Shown here: in pieces, positions 35,161 to 45,973 of the stretch
Layout: the number at the start of each line of letters is the position of its first letter
Numbering within the stretch: position 1 is the first letter of the stretch
DNA from: Phellopilus nigrolimitatus
Lineage: Eukaryota > Basidiomycota > Agaricomycetes > Hymenochaetales > Hymenochaetaceae
Assembly (NCBI GenBank): GCA_021029095.1
Contig: JAJOHG010000027.1
Coordinates: 124,001 to 188,000, forward strand
DNA length: 64,000 bases
Direction: 5' to 3'
Notes under the pieces: generated by a model
What the model saw: the letters and a program-made list of their open reading frames with translations, nothing else
Databases searched by the model: none
What the model was told of the DNA's origin: nothing
Program-made: the position numbers and the translations under genes

Positions 35161-36570
35161 CAGCCACGTCGAATAAGTCGTGGACGGGCTGTCTTCCATG
35201 AACCACTGAAAAGTCTCTGAGCCAACCGTTTGTAGTAGTTTATCGGCGAGCCTATTGGAGGAGTAGACATGAGTGCCAGTGAGATGGAGAAAGAGCATAC
35301 GAAGTTAACCGGATGTTTATTTCCAGTGTCGTTGCTATCGGGTCGAAGAAATGCATGCTCCGGGTTTTGGATAATCCAATAAATCTGTTCCAAAGTTGTT
35401 CGACGGACTCACATTCCGGGGAAGTACCAACGACAACATTCAGGTTATCTAGGATTGGCATTGAGGGAAAGAGGAAAACAAGTCGGCCTGACCGTACAAG
35501 CCATCTAACAGCAATAAACGAGCGGTCGGGATCCCTAACATCCAATTTATTATTACCTGAACATCACAGAATTGCAGTAAGGGAGAGCAGAGAGTCGTTT
35601 CATACCTCACGTAAGCCCATACATTTGTAGCCCGGTTGAAGTAAATCATAAATGTCTTTCTTTTCACATCCCTCAACCCTTGCATGAGCATGTCATCGGT
35701 GACCGAGATTAGCGCCTTGCGAGAATGACTTAAAAGGGAGACATCATAATCACCCCATACAGAAAGCTCTTTATGTGCCAGTTCAATGAGGTATGCTGCA
35801 CCCATGACTTTGAGGAGATCCCGAACATGATGATCGAATGATAAACTAATAATATGATCCAAAGCCTGTCCCCGTGTGGACAGTGCAATCGATCTGAGCT
35901 GCGTTATCAGCACTGTTCAGAAAGGGATTGAAGTTACGTTACCCGACACATTTGAGCAAGCGCTTGCAGTCCTTCGCGATCTTCTTGGTTCTGCATTTCA
36001 CCATGGAAAGAGGTGATGGTTGAATAGATGTTCTGGAATCCTAAGCGCTGTCGCCCGAGGTCCTCGGTCCTCGGCCCAATAGTTCGGCCAGTTTACCAAG
36101 CTGTACTTCAAGATGCTGTCCTGCAAAGCTGTAGAATAAGCCAAGCGAGCGACCAGGTCCGGGTATATCGTCTGTAGTCGCGTTCGTGCTGATCGAGCAC
36201 AATGAAGCGTGGTCGAAGAATTCCGAATCGATATCGTGCGTTCGCCCCGTCGAATGTTGCACCAGTGACAGTGGATGAGAGAGAACAAATGTGGGCGCGT
36301 AAAAGAGATCCGGACCAGCTCCAAACCTATGACTTGAAGACACGAAGCCTACGTATGGACATAGCTTAACCTAATGCACAGCCTGGCTGCGAAAAATAGA
36401 GCACTGGAGATTGAGCGCAATGCATATGATGATGAGTAGTATAAGTCGCAAGCGTAAGCCAGGGAAGTCGTCTACTATTTCTCTGAGTTTCCTGACTTTC
36501 GAGACGCACAGCGATATAGTCCAAGCAAAGAAAAAGTATATCCCACGCCATCCGAAAAATAATTAACTGG
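35130..36570 (-). CDS. Unknown multi-exon membrane protein
   Basis: I do not recognise this family. Minus-strand exons can be chained. One near 36550-36370 gives a hydrophobic stretch (IYFFFAWTISLCV) and a second one after REIVDDFPGLRLRL (ILLIIICIALNL). An exon at about 36343-36110 ends AGQHLEVQLG. A 60-nt intron leads to FQNIYSTITSFHGEMQNQE. A 44-nt intron leads to SIALSTRGQALDHIISLSF, then HHVRDLLKVMGAAYLIELA and DDMLMQGLRDVKRKTF. Further exons probably include SVEQLWNRFIGLSKTR and a tail with AVFTSTQATHSLVIAEL. The two membrane segments and a long soluble part recall lineage-specific agaricomycete families, but I cannot name one. Start and stop are not fixed. Confidence 0.5.
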
Positions 36571-38329
36571 ATGCTTCAAAAGTGCATCTAAAGCAAAGAT
36601 TATGCACAGTAATGTAGAACATTATCTGACACTGTTTTTGTGTAATCAAGGCAGACCCTGTGGGGGCGCGAAGACTTTTCTGACCCACCTGTATGTACAT
36701 GTATTTTTCGCACAATCCTCGTGTTTATGTAACGAGTCTACCACACCCATTCCTCCTGCTCAATCCATGACATGTACCAACATGTTGCTTCTCGAAGCTA
36801 TGACTGCTGATTTTGTATAGCGAACCGGCCAGTATCAACAGTCGTTGGTCGATTGTATCATAGACCACGACTACCTACCACGAATGTGCTCGGCCTTGAA
36901 TCGTGACAAGAAGGTTTGATGAAACGCTGGGCCTCAAGGCTTCCATCGAGCAGGCAAAGAAGAGGGCTAGCGAAGGCGAAGTCCTGATATTCGGCTCGTC
37001 GATTATTGCGAAGGTGGATGGCGAGCTGAGAGTTATGGGCGCCTCGCACAACCAGCGCATCCAGAAGCACTCAGCTATTCTGCATGTGAGATGTGACGCT
37101 CGAACAGACGGGCAGGTTCAAGGCAAATGTGTCTCGGAACTCCACAATCGTAAGTGCTGAGTAGTTTTCTCACAGCCGGTCGCGTTGACAAGCCTTTCAT
37201 ACTCGTAGTAAACCACTCGGGCGAAACTATCCCATGTTTCTTTAAACTTCAACTCGCTTTCCGCCCCGCGACATCTGCGCCGGTGCCAACTCCCGACAAA
37301 TAGCTTCTACAAGCTGAAGCTCAAGGACGCAAATAGATCTATTCGTGTCCGTACCGCGAACATTGGGAGACGCTCGTCAATCAGCATCTTGGCGCGAGAC
37401 GCGTCCGACCATCCTCAAGCCCGCATGCCTCGCCGGCCATCCTTGTTACAAGAATGGATCACCTTACTTCCTTATAACATTATGGCCTTCCTCAGCGAGT
37501 AAGTACGGATAAACATATGAGCTCACGGGGTGTCAAAGTCATCGCAATCAATGATCAGGAGCGCAAAGCGTGCTGTCGAAGTTCATTGTAGAGCATGTAA
37601 AGTAACTTATTTTCTTCACCTGTAATCTGACTTTGATACGATGATTCCGGTTGCTTTCGAAAGGAGTGGAATGAAGATATTGGCGAGCCGTAAAAGGTCA
37701 AAACGTACAGATGCGGACTGCAGTGCATGAATAAGCATATGGCTTCCAACAGGTGGTTTACACCTGGAAATCTCAAATGGGCATATCAATTACTTATAGC
37801 ACCCGTGCCTCAATACCGCGAGGATACGTTTTTTGCTGATGAGGTGAGTACTCTTGGCAAGCAACATTACTTGCACCTCTAATACTCTCAGTGCTTTTCT
37901 TTCTTTCTTTGCCAGGCGAAAGGCGTTGCCAGCAGCGGTAAGGGCGGCAGAGTCGCAACGAACGCGTGACGAGCAAGGGAGCCGGGTAACAACCAGGATG
38001 ATACAAGGAAAGCCAGGTGCGTGATTGTTTGCACTGTGCTACCCGCTCTCGTTTTAGCTTTCGGCAACATCCAGCCTCTCGCCTTTCGAAGTCCGAAGTT
38101 TGCGAAAATCAAAGTCAACACCATATAGATACGAAAACCAAGGGAGCGCTACTTTCGCGCTTTTGACCCTTTCCCCGTCTTATGTTATGTGGTCTTTGCC
38201 GCTCGAGAACTATTTCAAATTCGATATAAGAACAACATAGGGAAGTAAACGATCCGGAAGGTGAGCGATATCTCGAATCGTCGACAGCACCATCGAACTG
38301 GGCAGTGACTAATTTTCTGACGTTCATAG
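36571..38329 (+). other. Possible 5' exons of the TPR-CHAT gene
   Basis: Several short open stretches with splice-like edges lie on the + strand: 36903-37155 (KASIEQAKKRASEGEVLIFG, then VDGELRVMGASHNQRIQ), about 37172-37300 (KPFILVVNHSGETIPCFFKL), and about 38058-38130 (LAFRSPKFAKIKVNTI). They read like real protein but do not join cleanly. They may be N-terminal exons of the gene at 38330 or a separate decayed gene. Confidence 0.3.
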
Positions 38330-40555
38330 CCCACGGACGCACTTGCAGCCTCGCGTAACACTACACTTGAGGCTATCATAGCAAAACAGACAGAGGTAGG
38401 ATCTCTACCTTACTCGCCGATGGATCGCACTAATCCTTCTTGCTGTACAGAGCGTGCAAATTTTCAGTATAGGCGACTATATCCTTCAAACCCGGCGTAA
38501 GTATATCTCCAGAATACTGAGTGCCATGATCGATCAACGTTCGTGTTCATTCTCGTAGTTGCCGCGTAAGGATCCTCAAGTAACTCGTACGGATGGATAA
38601 TCCCGAGGAGTTGATTGCCAACTTCCGTGACGCTCTGGACCTGTGTCCTGTTGGACACCCTCACCGCTCCGCATCTCTTATCTGCCTCGGAAATGGCGTC
38701 GGTACTCGTTTCCGGCAGACTGGTCGGACGGAGGATCTCGAGGAGTCCATTTCCCTCTGTCGCGACGCACTGGATCTGCTTCCTCCTGGACACCCTGACC
38801 GCTCTGCGTCACTGAACAACCTCGGAAGTGGCGTTTTCGTTCGTTTCCAGCAGACTGGTCAGACGAAGGATCTTGAAGAGTCGCTCCATTTGTTTGAAGA
38901 AGGTGCTAGTCATGTCTTCTCTAACACCCTAAGTCGGCTCGAAGTAGCAGTGCGCTGGGCGGCTTTAGCTCGATCGCAGCGCCATGCTTCCACCTTAAGA
39001 GCTTACCGTCTCGCTCTGTCACTCCTCGAGAGCTCCCTCCTTTTAAATCCTACCGTGCAAATGCAGCATAAGATTCTTAGCGGTTCAAACGGCTATCCAA
39101 CACTCGTTTCGGATGCGGCTTCGTATGCAATAGAAAACGGTGATGTGGCCCAGGCTGTCGAGATGCTCGAGCAAGGAAGGGCCCTTATCTGGTCGCAGAT
39201 GCGCGGCCTCAGGACTCCAATAGATCGTCTTGCAGAAGTCGACAAGGATTTAGCGGACAGGTTCCTGGACACCAGCCACAAACTGGAATCACTTGCCACT
39301 TCATCCGAGTCAAAGCCAATTAATCTGGCCGCACAAGATGGCCTTACAGGCACACCGCAGAGACTCGTGGACGAAATGTATATTCGAAAGCGGCGTCTTG
39401 CTGCTTTCTCAATTGGAGGGCATCACGAAAGAGATTCGGGCGATGTCTGGATTTGAAGACTTTCTACGACCACGACTATTTAGCGTTCTTCAAGAGGCTG
39501 CTGTTGAGGGCCCCGTCATTATCATTAGCCATAGCGAGTATCGTTCTGACGCTCTTATTGTTCTTCATGATCGCCCGCCTGTCAGCATCGAACTGGATTC
39601 AGACTTCTACCACGACGGCCCTTTGTTTATGAAAGATCTCAAGACTGCACTTGAAAAGGTTCAAAGGGAGCCGAATGGATGTGATGCGGATATCAGAGAT
39701 GTGCTGAAGTCCCTGTGGGACCAGGTGGTTTCGCGGGTGGTCGAGAAGCTGGACGAACTCGGGATTGAGAAACATACTCGTATCTGGTGGTGCCCTACGT
39801 CTCTCTTATCTACTCTACCTTTTCATGCGGCAGGGCCAATTCGCGTTGTGGAAGGCAGAAGACAGTATCTCTCAGATGATTACATCTCGTCGTACACCCC
39901 GACACTTACAGCCTTGATCAATGCTCGGCCCAAGCCTGAGTCCGCGAGATACAACATTGGTCAACCACAACTTCTCGTCGTTGCTCTGCCTGATGAAAGT
40001 ATCCCCCTAGTAGAGAGGGAATGTCGTGCCATACAGAAGGACAGAGATTTCGTCAAATGTCTCGTTCGAGGGCAAGCTACTCGCGAGGCGGTTGTTGACA
40101 ATTTTCGTAACCATAACTGGGTACATTTTGCCTGCCACGGTCGTCTAAATACCAAAGAACCCTTTCTCCACGCGTTCCAGCTTTATGGCAAAGTCCGTTT
40201 CACTTTGCTCGACATCATCCAATCCAATCTTCCGAATGCAGAACTTGCTTTCTTATCTGCCTGTCACAGTGCGGGACAGACTATTGGCAGTGCGCACGGA
40301 GAAGTTCTTCATCTCGCTGCAGCCATGCAGTTCTGTGGCTTTCGAAGTGTGATCGGTACGATGTGGGCGATGGCTGATGACGACGGTCCTTTCGTTGCTA
40401 AGAAGTTTTACGAGTGTATGTTCGCAGAGGAAGATTCGCCGGAGGTGGGATTCAAGAGGTCTGCGAGAGCTCTTCAGAAAACGATCCAACGCTTGCGAAG
40501 AAGGAAGGGCATGACGGTCGAGAGATGGGTCAATTTTATTCATATCGGAGCATGA
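38330..40555 (+). CDS. TPR-CHAT protein with caspase-like domain and frame break
   Basis: CHAT domains are caspase-fold proteases; in agaricomycetes they follow tetratricopeptide repeats. Exons at 38330-38396 and 38452 onward lead into TPR units with the typical fungal wording (RDALDLCPVGHPHRSASL, RDALDLLPPGHPDRSASL). A helical linker follows, with DVAQAVEMLEQGRALIWSQM. The CHAT domain begins around GFEDFLRPRLFSVLQ and includes IWWCPTSLLSTLPFHAAGP. It keeps both predicted catalytic residues, His in VHFACHGRL (40136-40138) and Cys in LSACHSAG (40262-40264), and ends RWVNFIHIGA at 40555. The TPR part and the CHAT part lie in different frames, switching by one base near 39395-39405 without a plausible intron. 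The join of the 38452 exon to the TPR frame is also unresolved. Confidence 0.82.
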
Positions 40556-41404
40556 TGAGAAAGATAACAGTTGAATTTCCGCCCTTTTTCAAATATGTGT
40601 ATTTCTGACGAGTTCTCCATACAGCCAGCCGCATGTACTTTTCTTCTGTCCCTCGCTATGCCTGCAAGTACTTTAGTTCTCAGTGCAGTTTTCAGTGTGT
40701 ATTCTACGCATCTGCAATTTGGGCAGCATTGAGACTTGTTCCGTTACTGTTTTACTTATTGCCCTCGTAGACTCGTACATATTCAAGCAAATGAGTGGCT
40801 TGAGTGCTGGCGAAGACTGCACTGCGCGGTACTGAAAGTCGGCTGTTCGCTTGTGGCACAACACAGCCACTAAAGATTGTCGACGTGTCCGAGTTATCGA
40901 ACCAAAATTCATCGAACCAAGTTTCTTATTGCTTTCCGTCATGTTGTCGATTACTTGGAATCTGTAAAGCATGGAATTTCGCAAGCATAGGCTGATCATC
41001 TGCAACGTACATTCTCGGTTGATTCAAAGTTGCGAGGAGGGATAGCTTGACCTCCTGGTAGCCTGTAGTGCCCGCTATAAACATTGGAACACCTGCTCAG
41101 GACAAGAAGTGAGTCCTTAAAAGATTTAAGCAGCCTTTGGAAAATACTCTGAACTGCTATCATATATTTTGCTCTATTTTAAGGCGGTACTAACTGGTCG
41201 AACTTGAGTGCGGTTTCAATCCAGGCCAAGTGCCACGGATTAAGAGACCTCTATCAATCCCCCACCGCAACATCTTGCATACAACGCTCCTTATACTCCA
41301 ACTACCTCCACAAGTTCTATCACTTCCTCCATTTTTCCACATCTACTCTTCCAGTCTTCTCGTGAGCATCTGTACTCAATGCGTTGTTTTCACTCTTCAA
41401 AGTC
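40556..41404. other. Intergenic with dispersed-repeat copy
   Basis: The 3' flank of the CHAT gene holds the second copy of the dispersed repeat (40794-40866), which on the minus strand is a remnant of a coding segment like that at 35.1 kb. The rest shows no gene. Confidence 0.5.
40794..40866. repeat. Dispersed repeat, copy 2
   Basis: This is the partner of 35097-35160 in the same orientation. Minus-strand translation gives GCVVPQANSRLS and SAVFASTQATHLL, alignable with the peptide of copy 1. The two copies flank the CHAT locus. Confidence 0.7.
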
Positions 41405-41887
41405 ATGGCTAACACTTGTTTACCGTCCCCCAGCATGCCCGCCTTCCGCAAATCGCGCTCGTCGAAAAACAACCTCCTGCCCTACCTCAAGAGCGCCTCC
41501 TCGAAGCTCAGCATGAGCCCGTTCAGCTCCACCTCGTCCCTCACCGCCTTCTTCTCGTCCTCCCCGTCGAGCACCTCTTCCAAGTCCGTCTTCATGAGTG
41601 GCATCTCCAGGATCATCAGCGGAAAGGAGAAGGAGAACGACTCCCCGACAACTGCCAGGAGCAAGGCAGCTGGCTCTCCGGGCGACAAGGCGAGGAAGCC
41701 GGGCATGTACCCGGAGATCTCAGCGCCGCAGCTTTCGCCTGAGGCTCTTGAAGCCGTCAGAGCGCGCTTCACGCTCGTTCCAATTGCGAACGTGGAGGCT
41801 GACGTCGAGGCGGAACATGAAGAGGAGGCAGCTGGTATTCGCAAGCCTCACACGTGTATTGCGGTCCCCGCTATCCAACTCGCTTAG
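41405..41887 (+). CDS. Small Ser-rich protein, unknown
   Basis: This is an uninterrupted frame of 160 codons from ATG 41405 to TAG 41885-41887. The N-terminal half is Ser/Lys-rich (PAFRKSRSSKNNLLPYLK), followed by many Ser-Ser-Thr runs and a basic stretch. The C-terminal half has SPEALEAVRARFTLVPIA and an acidic segment. There is no signal peptide or membrane segment and it looks largely disordered. I do not recognise a family. High GC at third positions over the frame supports coding. A second in-frame ATG at 41435 (MPAFRK) could be the true start. Confidence 0.55.
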   Translation: MANTCLPSPSMPAFRKSRSSKNNLLPYLKSASSKLSMSPFSSTSSLTAFFSSSPSSTSSKSVFMSGISRIISGKEKENDSPTTARSKAAGSPGDKARKPGMYPEISAPQLSPEALEAVRARFTLVPIANVEADVEAEHEEEAAGIRKPHTCIAVPAIQLA

Positions 41888-42422
41888 GAGCCTATTATAC
41901 GGTCACGTCGAGTCCCAGATTTCTGGATATCTCTGCCACTCGTTTGCCCTACATTCCCTTCACAGCCTGTCTTTATCTGTAATCGATACTCTTTAAGGGA
42001 CTACGTTAATGCCTCATTTCCTATTATCTTTTCGCTCCTGGGTTTCTTTCTACCTGTGCGCCACCCTGTACTCCCCGGACTTTTGTCGATCTGTGCAGAT
42101 TCTCCTATCATGCTTTTGTATCAGACGGCCTATATACCCTCTGTTCTTCATAATTCCCATTTATGTTACCAATCTTATAATTTCGTCATTGTACTCCATT
42201 CATTCTCAATGCAGAACTTAATGACTATCCCGCGATTTTCACAAGTATACGGAGAGAAAAAAGAAAGGGCATACGATGGTCTCCTAAATATAGATTAAGC
42301 ACAAGAGCAGACACACGACGATGCCTACACGCGTCGAAAAAACAATATCAAATAACTGAGCGAAAACAAAAACGAAAACCACGCCTCCATCAAGTCCACG
42401 AAATATGCACAACACGGAACAT
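41888..42422. other. Convergent intergenic region
   Basis: This holds the 3' flanks of the Ser-rich gene (+) and VPS35 (-), T-rich on the left and A-rich on the right. No gene is recognised. Confidence 0.55.
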
Positions 42423-45400
42423 TCACCGCGCCGTATCCTGCGCGAGACCCATTTTAAGAAGTGCACCGACGACGTCGACCTCGTCCCATCGCGAGTCTGC
42501 GTCCGCGCCACTCTTCCGCTTCTGGATGTACAGGAGTGTGTTCCGGTAGTGCCGCGTGATCATCTCGGGCGTCTGCATGCCATCGATCAGCCCTGGAGGG
42601 GCGCGCTGCGACGGGTGCACGTCCGGCGAGGAGACGCTGTCGATGTTCGAGGTGATTAGCTCGATTAGGCTGTTCACGAACTTGGGTGTTACCTAAGTGA
42701 AAGATGGCTGGATGAGCGAGCACGTTCACAGAGATCGGTCAGTCACGTACTACTGAGGCATTGTGATCGAGATAGTAGATGTATTGATCGAGTGCGTCAC
42801 AGTACAGCTGCACCGTCACGATCTGCTCGGTCGCGGAGCTAGCAATACGCAGCGATTTCTGGAGACACTCGAGGACCCGTTTGCTGTCCTGATGCGGGTA
42901 CTAAAGTAGAAAATCATAAGCGAGGATCAGAGTGGAAAATAGGTTCCTTACAGCCTTTGGCCCATCAGTACCATCAGTCCCTGCACTCCACTCCTGTCGA
43001 CTTTCGACAGCTTCGCCTGCTTGAGCTTCCTGCCAAAACATATGGCTCGCCAGGTGGACGGCAGTCGCCTGATGCGGCTTCTTCAGCAGTTTCGCGCCGT
43101 GCAGCGCCGCCTTCGTGATCAGCGTATCGTAGTTGTCGACGCTAAAGACTTTCGCGCCCTGTAGCGTCCCAATAATGAGCGTGATCGCTTGCAGCTGCGC
43201 GCGGCTGTCTGATATGCTGTCCTCGTACACGGTGAACGCCTGCACGTATAGATCGTACGTGAGATCCTCGAATCCGCACTCGTCTGAGACTTGCGCGGCG
43301 AGGAGGAAGAGACGCAGTGCAATCGCGGGCGCTTCCACTTGTGTGAAAAGAATGGAAACGAGTTGTCGAGTGAACTTTAGCACTGTCGATACTTTCGATT
43401 GCCAATCGTCCTCCTATATGAGTTTATTAATATCACCTGCAAGGAGACCGTAGTTGGTTTCACTCACTTCGTCCTCCCGAAGTTTATACCGCCGACATAG
43501 TTTGATAGCGTTCGTGATGAGCGCAGGATAGGTATATCGTATCCGTTCACCTCCAGTCTCGAAATGTCTTCGAGCCTCTTGGAAGAGCTGCGCAGAGAAA
43601 TAAAATTCAGTTCGGTGCTTTAGGAAAGCTAAATGGAAGTTCACGTACCTCAAATTGTACATCTAAGGAGTCTGTGCGGAAAAGATGTACCATCCTTGCC
43701 ACCCATCCTTGCTCCTCTGCCATCTCCTCTCGGTCGGCATGGTACGGTGGTCTACGTATCCCCTGGCTCTGCCCACTTGGAACTGACGTGTCCAGCTGGT
43801 CGCGCACAAGCACCTGGCAAAGCTCAAGCACACCACGCACATCTTCAGGCGTTTCGATGATCGTCTCGTTCTTGAGCACTGATGCGATGATGGCATGTGC
43901 AAGCGAGCGCCGCGTCGCAAATGGTTGCAAGAGGAGGAGGGGGGCGTAACGCGGAAGGGCGAGGAGGGTGAGTACGGACTGGTATGAGTTAATGGGGGCG
44001 ACGAGGAGCGATGCGAGATTGTTCGTTGTTTGCATGGCGTGTAAGTCGGGGCTAGTAAAAAAAGTATTAACAAAAAGACAGGAACAGCAGTACTATTAAT
44101 TGTTGACTGACCTGTCTGAAAATTCTCTGATTTTGTCACCAGCGAAGCCCAAAATCTGATCAACGTATTCCAGGCGGTCCGGATAGCAGCTGACTGATAA
44201 ATTCATGAGGGATACCAGCAGAGCGGTGATGTCCTGAATAGACAAGTCTGGTCTTGCCTAGAAATCCAAAGAGTGTTGGGATAAGGATAACATTCGCGCA
44301 AGACGAACCACTCGCCTTGATGAGCTCGACGACTTGATGCCAGAAGACCTCGAAGAGTCTGACATTCTCCGGAATGCCTCTGAATTTCTTCACAGGCGCA
44401 ACTTCTGCTTCCTTCTCCTTCCCCTTTCCTTCAATCGGTGACTTCTCATCGTTCACGACGGCCTCGCCGTTGCTCAAGCTCAGATCCGCAAACGATTTCT
44501 CCGCATCGGCATTTGGACTCGTCGAACCCCAGCTAGAGTCATCAGGCGTCGACGGAATCGGCGTCACACCCGTCCCATTGGCCCTTGTCTTCGCCTTCTG
44601 CACCTTGACCTTCTCCGCCAACCGTCGCGTGGCAGCTTCCTCCTGCCTCTTCGTCTCCTCCGGGTTCTCGTTCTCCTGCCTCGCGTGCAGCGTACGCTGC
44701 GAGCCTATCAATGAGCGCGATGACTATCTGCTTGATAGTTCACGGAGGGCTGGAGCTGTGCAGTTGCGGAGAGGAAGGGGCCGAGGGAATAGAGGTGGAA
44801 CTCGTCGGTGAAGACCTGGATAACGACCTCCATGAGATACTCCTGCGCGATGACGTCCTTGCAGTTAACGATCTGCTCGAGGATGCTCGGCAGAATTGTC
44901 CGCTGATACATAGTGAGGTCCACACCGTCGAGAGAGCTGAGGCGCACGAGGTTCGTCCCGACGAGGATGCGCAATTCGCGTCGCTCCAGCTCACGCTTTT
45001 CGCGGTCGCGTGAATGCCCCTGATGCTGCAAGCGCACCCACAGCTTGTTCATCTCGATGAAGTTGGTGAGCACGAATGCAATCGAATCTTGCAGGTTGCC
45101 GACCGGCCTGAGTGATTAGAATTATATTGGGAATACGAGAACTGAGAAGAAAGCTGAGAACGCACCCGTCATCATCGCCCACCGGAAGATGATCTCTCGT
45201 CTGCCCACTTAGATAGTGCCTCAGGAATAGGCCCCTTGTCGGATGCTGCACGCCCCTCGACATCTCCATCATGTCCTTCATTATTTCCTTCACAGGCGCG
45301 TCCGGGATGGACATGTACACGGCCCCGACGGTGATCATGAGGTATAGACGCGGCACAATATTTCCAGCATATTGTACAAGCTCGTATAAGTCTGCAAGGT

Positions 45401-45782
45401 GGTGTCGAGCTTGAGTATGTGCCTCGTAAAGATAATTTGTGAGATGCCGAAGCGCATCGAACACGGCCATGTCTGCGGAACGCGAACGCGCACGTCAGTG
45501 ATGCGACTTGCTGCTTCTGCGCGTCACTCACACAGTTCATAATATTGTTTTGGGGACAAAGACGAAGTCCTCAGCTCCGCTAGCATCGTGCTCGCGCTCT
45601 TCAGCGCGTCCATGAGCTGGTCTGTCTCCTGCAATCCCAGCAATTAATGACGTCTGCAGTTTCCTGATGATTGACTGGATACTTACCAGAAACCGCTTCA
45701 TCTGTTGCGTTTGTATTTTGACAATGGCGAGCGCCTCGCTCAACATTTTCGCCTCGTCGACCATAGGAGTTGGTAGCGCCAT
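42423..45782 (-). CDS. VPS35: Retromer subunit VPS35
   Basis: VPS35 is the alpha-solenoid core of retromer, which binds cargo and recycles receptors from endosomes to the Golgi. ATG 45782 gives [18 protein letters not shown], the typical start, followed by [11 protein letters not shown] and [18 protein letters not shown]. The [16 protein letters not shown] segment contains the PRLYLM motif that contacts VPS26. Further exons give [70 protein letters not shown] and [15 protein letters not shown]. The C-terminus is [10 protein letters not shown] with stop at 42423-42425. At least eight introns of about 50-80 nt are evident. A polar insert (about 44400-44640) between the solenoid halves is longer than in yeast. 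The call is secure; exon edges are approximate. Confidence 0.95.
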
Positions 45783-45973
45783 TAATGTCGAGCGCACCGT
45801 CGTTGACGTCGACTGCGCGGTATTGCGCGTTCTCGAAAGCACATTCCGAATCCGTGAAGAAGGCGTGGGAAGTTGTACTTAGCCACAAGCGAGCTGCGCC
45901 GGTTATTATGAATGTGGCGATTCCCTTTATATATCGTCTCTATCTTTGTTCTGCTTCTCTCATTTCGAAACAA

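Noticed and set aside
42454..42729. Alternative minus-strand frame at the VPS35 3' end
   Set aside because: The frame at 42423-42677 matches the VPS35 C-terminus; the other is a shadow.
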